Below, in pieces: positions 5,640 to 8,400 of a stretch of 8,400 nt of DNA (position 1 is its first letter; each line of letters begins with the position of its first letter). Position numbers and translations under genes: made by a program. The stretch is from Desulfobacterales bacterium HSG17 (lineage in GTDB: Bacteria; Desulfobacterota; Desulfobacteria; Desulfobacterales; Desulfococcaceae). The notes beneath the pieces were generated by a model. It was not told where the DNA came from, ran no database searches, and saw only the letters and a program-made list of their open reading frames with translations. Location: the NCBI GenBank assembly GCA_030377945.1, contig JAUCGD010000129.1, positions 1 to 8,400 on the forward strand. Reading direction: 5' to 3'.

Positions 5640-6851
5640 TTATTGAGTCAGCATCTCTGCAAATGCTTCCAGTCTTGTCTCTATCTGGCCCTGGGCAAGA
5701 TTTCTTGAGTCAACACAATCAATCTCCAGGTTGAGAACAGGCACATTTACATCTTTAAGGCCTTTGGCAGTAAGACCTCGCACGCCGGTTCCCTGCCTGC
5801 ATCCCCAGTGGCATGGGTTTATAGCACCATCTATTTTATAATCACTGGCAAGAGACTGCATATGAGCAATTCTGTTATTGGTGCTAAGAGAATAAGGAAT
5901 AGTGATAATTCTTCTGGCAATGGATTCAAAGGGATTATCCGGGTCCATTGGTTCCCAGGTTACATCATTCAATTCATCCACAACAATTTTGATGTCAAGA
6001 TCTTCAAGCATCTTTTCAATAGGGAATTGATATTGAATTCTGTTTTGTATCCACATGAGCCTTATTTTTTCTTTGGAAGGATCAATTTTTTTTGATTCGA
6101 TTCTGTCAGTAAGTTCATCCTTAAAGGCTTGACAAACCTGTACTCCTTCCTTAGTGCCCATAATAAGACCCACAACCGTACCAAAATCTCTGAGAAGCTT
6201 GTTGTCAACAGGAGAAGGGCTCTGCTTAGCCAAATTGTAAATATCTTTCAGTATAAGGCTGGATTCATTGAAAAATTCAAAAGCTATACCTAGTTTTTCC
6301 ATGGACAGAGGGTTTTGAGTGTGGGCAGAAACAAACCGGGTCATCTCTTCAATCTGTTCTGTCAAAAATTTTACACTCTCTTTTGAATCATTCTGTGGAA
6401 CATTAAGGATAAAAAAATCTTTTTTAAATCTTCTGGCCATGTCCTCCATAACAGCGAGACCTGCAGTACAGGGGCTTGAAGTTCCTATTATAAAATCAGG
6501 TTCCGGCATAATATTTTTAAGCATTGCACCCGTTACAGTACGGTGGTAGGCACATGAATCCGGGGCATATCCAGAGTCTTCAGCTTCTTTGATAAAAAAG
6601 GGTGCTGACTCATTGGATGACAGCATGGCCCCTACAAATTCGACAAAACACGAAGTTACACCCATTGTATTAAGAAGTTCAAAGGGTACGGTAACACCGC
6701 ACCAGGCAATTTTTTCATCTTTGGTGTATAATCTTTTTCCAAGTTTTGCTATTTCATAGACATATTTCCGTTTTGCATTAATGCTGTCAGGATCCTGTAA
6801 AAGTTTTTGCGACAGCCCGTCCACCATATTTTTAAAATAATCATACATCAT
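5640..6851 (-). CDS. 2-hydroxyacyl-CoA dehydratase/BcrBC-family subunit (403 aa)
   Basis: This is probably one half of the Fe-S heterodimer that receives electrons from the activase and reductively dehydrates a 2-hydroxyacyl-CoA or reduces another CoA ester. The family marks are VTVPFELLNTMG (about 53-64), SGYAPDSCAYHR with Cys100, GTSSPC with Cys128, INPCHWGCRQGTG with Cys347 and Cys351, and the ending IETRLEAFAEML. Cys100, Cys128 and Cys351 are the likely [4Fe-4S] ligands; Cys347 and Cys379 are extra. Length is in range for the family (about 375-480). I chose the ATG at 6851 because GGAGG lies 6 nt upstream and the previous stop is 1 nt away. An open extension to 6905 would overlap the previous gene and shows no family sequence. 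ATG at 6848 is equally possible. The substrate cannot be told from the sequence. Confidence 0.87.
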   Translation of the reverse strand: MMYDYFKNMVDGLSQKLLQDPDSINAKRKYVYEIAKLGKRLYTKDEKIAWCGVTVPFELLNTMGVTSCFVEFVGAMLSSNESAPFFIKEAEDSGYAPDSCAYHRTVTGAMLKNIMPEPDFIIGTSSPCTAGLAVMEDMARRFKKDFFILNVPQNDSKESVKFLTEQIEEMTRFVSAHTQNPLSMEKLGIAFEFFNESSLILKDIYNLAKQSPSPVDNKLLRDFGTVVGLIMGTKEGVQVCQAFKDELTDRIESKKIDPSKEKIRLMWIQNRIQYQFPIEKMLEDLDIKIVVDELNDVTWEPMDPDNPFESIARRIITIPYSLSTNNRIAHMQSLASDYKIDGAINPCHWGCRQGTGVRGLTAKGLKDVNVPVLNLEIDCVDSRNLAQGQIETRLEAFAEMLTQ

Positions 6852-6852
6852 T

Positions 6853-7899
6853 TTACACCTCCAGCATTTCTGTAAAAGCTTCAATTCTTGTCTGTTGCTG
6901 GCCAATAGAACCTAAAGTGCAATCCCCTTCCAGCATCAAAAAAGGTATGGATTCTTTTTGAAGCGCCTCTCTTATCATTGGAATTCTGGCAAGATAAGGG
7001 TCGCAGAATTTTACGGTGAACCCTATGACTCCTCTGACATTGCTTTTCTTTACGCGCTCAACAATTTTCCGGGCAATACCGCCAGGATCTGTAATATCCA
7101 TTGTTCTGGCGCAGGGTGTTCTCTTCATCCAGGATGAGGCAAGGGAATAAAATAGATTTTTTGAAGTACCATAATCCACAGGGATAAAGAATCGGGAACC
7201 AGTACAAAAATCATTGTCAACTACATGCATATTCCACTCTTCAAACAGATTAAATACTTTAGGATCAAATAAAAGGTTGCCGAAAATTGATACGGGAACC
7301 CGCCCTTTTTGAGCTGACATGTTCCCCGGTTCTATTTGCGTTACCTTTAGAAAAGCTTTTTCAACACCATTCATGGCAGCATAATTAATAATTTTCTGAT
7401 ATTCACAGGCAAGACCCGGATAAAAATTATTATTCATGGCCTGTTCAATACTGCCAAGGGCTTTTGAAAGGTTATTCCAGACATCAATTCTGGTCTTTAA
7501 ATTCTCCAGGGAAATATCAACCTGATTCCATTGACAAAGTGTTGTTAAGAGACGTTTATATTCACTTGCCAGAAAGGTGATAGAAGCATCTGTATTTGAA
7601 GAGGGCAGGTCAAGAAGAATTACGCGGTCATCAGGCCTTGCTTCCTGCCATGCATCGGCAAGTCTTCTCATGGAATCACAGGAGTTGATAAAAATCATGC
7701 CCTCAAGTTCAGGAAGATCATTATCAAGTGCCCTGTCAAGTACCTTTTTTATATGGGGGCATAAATTATCGTGGAGCATATGCCCGGATTGCTCTCGTGA
7801 ATCAGTTTCGGGAAAAACTCTGAAAGGGGTAAAACCTGCTGCCTCAATAATTGGAACAGGCGCATATGTACAGGTAAATCCTATTTTTTTTGTTGCCAT
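6853..7899 (-). CDS. 2-hydroxyacyl-CoA dehydratase/BcrBC-family subunit (348 aa)
   Basis: This is the second subunit of the heterodimer, slightly short for the family. The N-terminus KKIGFTCTYAPVPIIEAAGFTPFRV is the usual opening of this subunit type. Cys47 (LCPHIKKVLD), Cys74 (INSCDSMRRL) and Cys299 (VKFCDPYLARIP) are placed as the three [4Fe-4S] ligands of the family. The end QQTRIEAFTEMLEV is the shared family terminus, mirrored in the 403-residue partner. Six further Cys are present (10, 122, 165, 232, 263, 327). There is no signal peptide, so the enzyme is cytoplasmic. GAGG lies 8 nt before the ATG. The gene begins directly after the MarR stop codon (no gap) and ends 1 nt before its partner, so the three are very probably co-translated. 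Function as a dehydratase or as a CoA-ester reductase is not decided by sequence. Confidence 0.87.
   Translation of the reverse strand: MATKKIGFTCTYAPVPIIEAAGFTPFRVFPETDSREQSGHMLHDNLCPHIKKVLDRALDNDLPELEGMIFINSCDSMRRLADAWQEARPDDRVILLDLPSSNTDASITFLASEYKRLLTTLCQWNQVDISLENLKTRIDVWNNLSKALGSIEQAMNNNFYPGLACEYQKIINYAAMNGVEKAFLKVTQIEPGNMSAQKGRVPVSIFGNLLFDPKVFNLFEEWNMHVVDNDFCTGSRFFIPVDYGTSKNLFYSLASSWMKRTPCARTMDITDPGGIARKIVERVKKSNVRGVIGFTVKFCDPYLARIPMIREALQKESIPFLMLEGDCTLGSIGQQQTRIEAFTEMLEV
6858..6862 (-). promoter_or_regulatory. Ribosome binding site deciding the 403-aa subunit start
   Basis: GGAGG on the minus strand overlaps the last codons of the preceding gene. It is 6 nt from ATG 6851 and 9 nt from ATG 6848, which rules out the longer frame beginning at 6905. 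The arrangement points to translational coupling of the two subunits. Confidence 0.75.
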
Positions 7900-8349
7900 C
7901 TATCTATCCTCACTGTTGCAGTTAAAAAGAACCTTTCGAAGAACATTTTTTGTTGTCATGATATCTTTTTGCGGGATATCGGCAAAAACTTTGCCCAACA
8001 GGATTTCAACCGCCTTTATTGATGCTTTCTCTGCATCTATGCCCAGTTTTGTCAAACAGATCCTGCTTGCTCTTCTATCCTCTGGGTCAGATGTCCGTTT
8101 TAAAAGCTTATCCCTTTCCATGCGGTCAAGAAGTCCTGTCATGGTGGAGGGTTCAAGTCCTGCACGTCTGCCAAGTTCATTTGCCCTTAAATTATCTTCA
8201 CTCCACAAGGAGAGAAGTACTCCAAGATAGGCTGGTTTTATGTTGGAAGCACCAGCTCCTGCCAGGCCTTTTTTAAGCACAGATGTTGTGCTGAGACTTG
8301 CTCTGGAGATTAGGTAATAAGGACAGTCCGGCGGTAATGAAATATTCAT
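7900..8349 (-). CDS. MarR-family winged-helix transcriptional regulator
   Basis: The 149-residue protein has normal MarR length. Residues about 40-105 form the winged helix: LGVLLSLW, the HTH ANELGRRAGLEPSTMTGLLDRMERDKLL (56-83), and the wing with the characteristic DPEDRRASRICLT (88-100). The flanking N- and C-terminal helices would form the dimer interface. MarR proteins usually repress their own operon until a small ligand binds. Those beside aromatic or acyl-CoA genes often sense acids or CoA thioesters, so the likely ligand is the substrate or a CoA ester of the downstream enzyme (inference). It is the first gene of the operon and its stop abuts the next ATG. GAGG lies 7 nt before its ATG. 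Confidence 0.9.
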   Translation of the reverse strand: MNISLPPDCPYYLISRASLSTTSVLKKGLAGAGASNIKPAYLGVLLSLWSEDNLRANELGRRAGLEPSTMTGLLDRMERDKLLKRTSDPEDRRASRICLTKLGIDAEKASIKAVEILLGKVFADIPQKDIMTTKNVLRKVLFNCNSEDR

Positions 8350-8364
8350 TTTTTTACCTCGTTT

Positions 8365-8381
8365 GCATATTATATTTATGC
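8365..8381. promoter_or_regulatory. Candidate MarR operator GCATA-N7-TATGC
   Basis: A 17-bp inverted repeat with 5-bp arms lies 15 nt upstream of the MarR start, next to TATAAT boxes. Size, symmetry and position suit autorepression by a MarR dimer. The AT-rich centre makes chance symmetry possible. Confidence 0.35.
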
Positions 8382-8383
8382 GG

Positions 8384-8389
8384 ATTATA
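8384..8389 (-). promoter_or_regulatory. Likely -10 box of the MarR-dehydratase operon promoter
   Basis: A perfect TATAAT on the minus strand would put the transcription start near 8377, inside the candidate operator. Its -35 box would fall past the window edge. A second TATAAT (8374-8369) lacks a recognisable -35 at the proper distance. Confidence 0.35.
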
Positions 8390-8400
8390 CTGATACGTAA

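Noticed and set aside
6852..6905. 18-codon N-terminal extension of the 403-aa subunit
   Set aside because: It overlaps the end of the preceding gene, has no ribosome site and no family sequence; GGAGG points to the ATG at 6851.
7577..8230. 217-codon open frame on the + strand opposite the MarR and 348-aa subunit genes
   Set aside because: It spans the junction of two clearly recognised genes on the other strand, has Ser-rich sequence with no family resemblance, and is a codon-usage shadow.

Overview
This 8.4 kb window is AT-rich and looks like the chromosome of a strictly anaerobic Desulfobacterota-type bacterium, perhaps a sulfate reducer of the Desulfobacterales. That placement is inferred from gene content and base composition: an oxygen-sensitive 2-hydroxyacyl-CoA dehydratase/benzoyl-CoA reductase-type enzyme with its ATP-driven activase, a NifA-type activator, and an Arg-loop EF-P paralogue. 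I see no phage, transposon, CRISPR or RNA gene.

Left part (1-3796). A complete NifA-type sigma-54 activator (GAF, AAA+, HTH) on the + strand converges on a PaaI-type hotdog thioesterase on the - strand. Upstream of the thioesterase lies a 319-base intergenic region. It holds two overlapping, oppositely directed sigma-70-like promoters sharing an inverted repeat, followed by a leader of about 225 nt with three mini-ORFs. The last mini-ORF is rich in Ile/Val/Leu codons and overlaps the next start by ATGA. That next gene is an orphan acetolactate synthase regulatory subunit (ilvN) with no catalytic ilvB beside it. It converges on efpL (yeiP), the EF-P-like elongation factor.

Middle (3797-4756). 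A single gene encodes an exported protein with a signal peptide, a DUF4412-like N-terminal half and a strikingly Gln/Tyr-rich tail. It has its own promoter candidate.

Right part (4799-8349, all - strand). Four tightly packed genes form one operon, transcribed in this order: a MarR-family regulator, a 348-residue and a 403-residue subunit of the 2-hydroxyacyl-CoA dehydratase/BcrBC family, and a 264-residue BadF/BcrA/HgdC-type activase. In this family the activase hydrolyses ATP to push a low-potential electron from ferredoxin or flavodoxin into the Fe-S dehydratase/reductase heterodimer. The regulator would sense the substrate or its CoA ester. There is no CoA transferase or ligase in view, so the substrate cannot be named. 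This operon is the best candidate for unexplored chemistry here. The remaining genes are mostly single transcription units with no evident link to each other.
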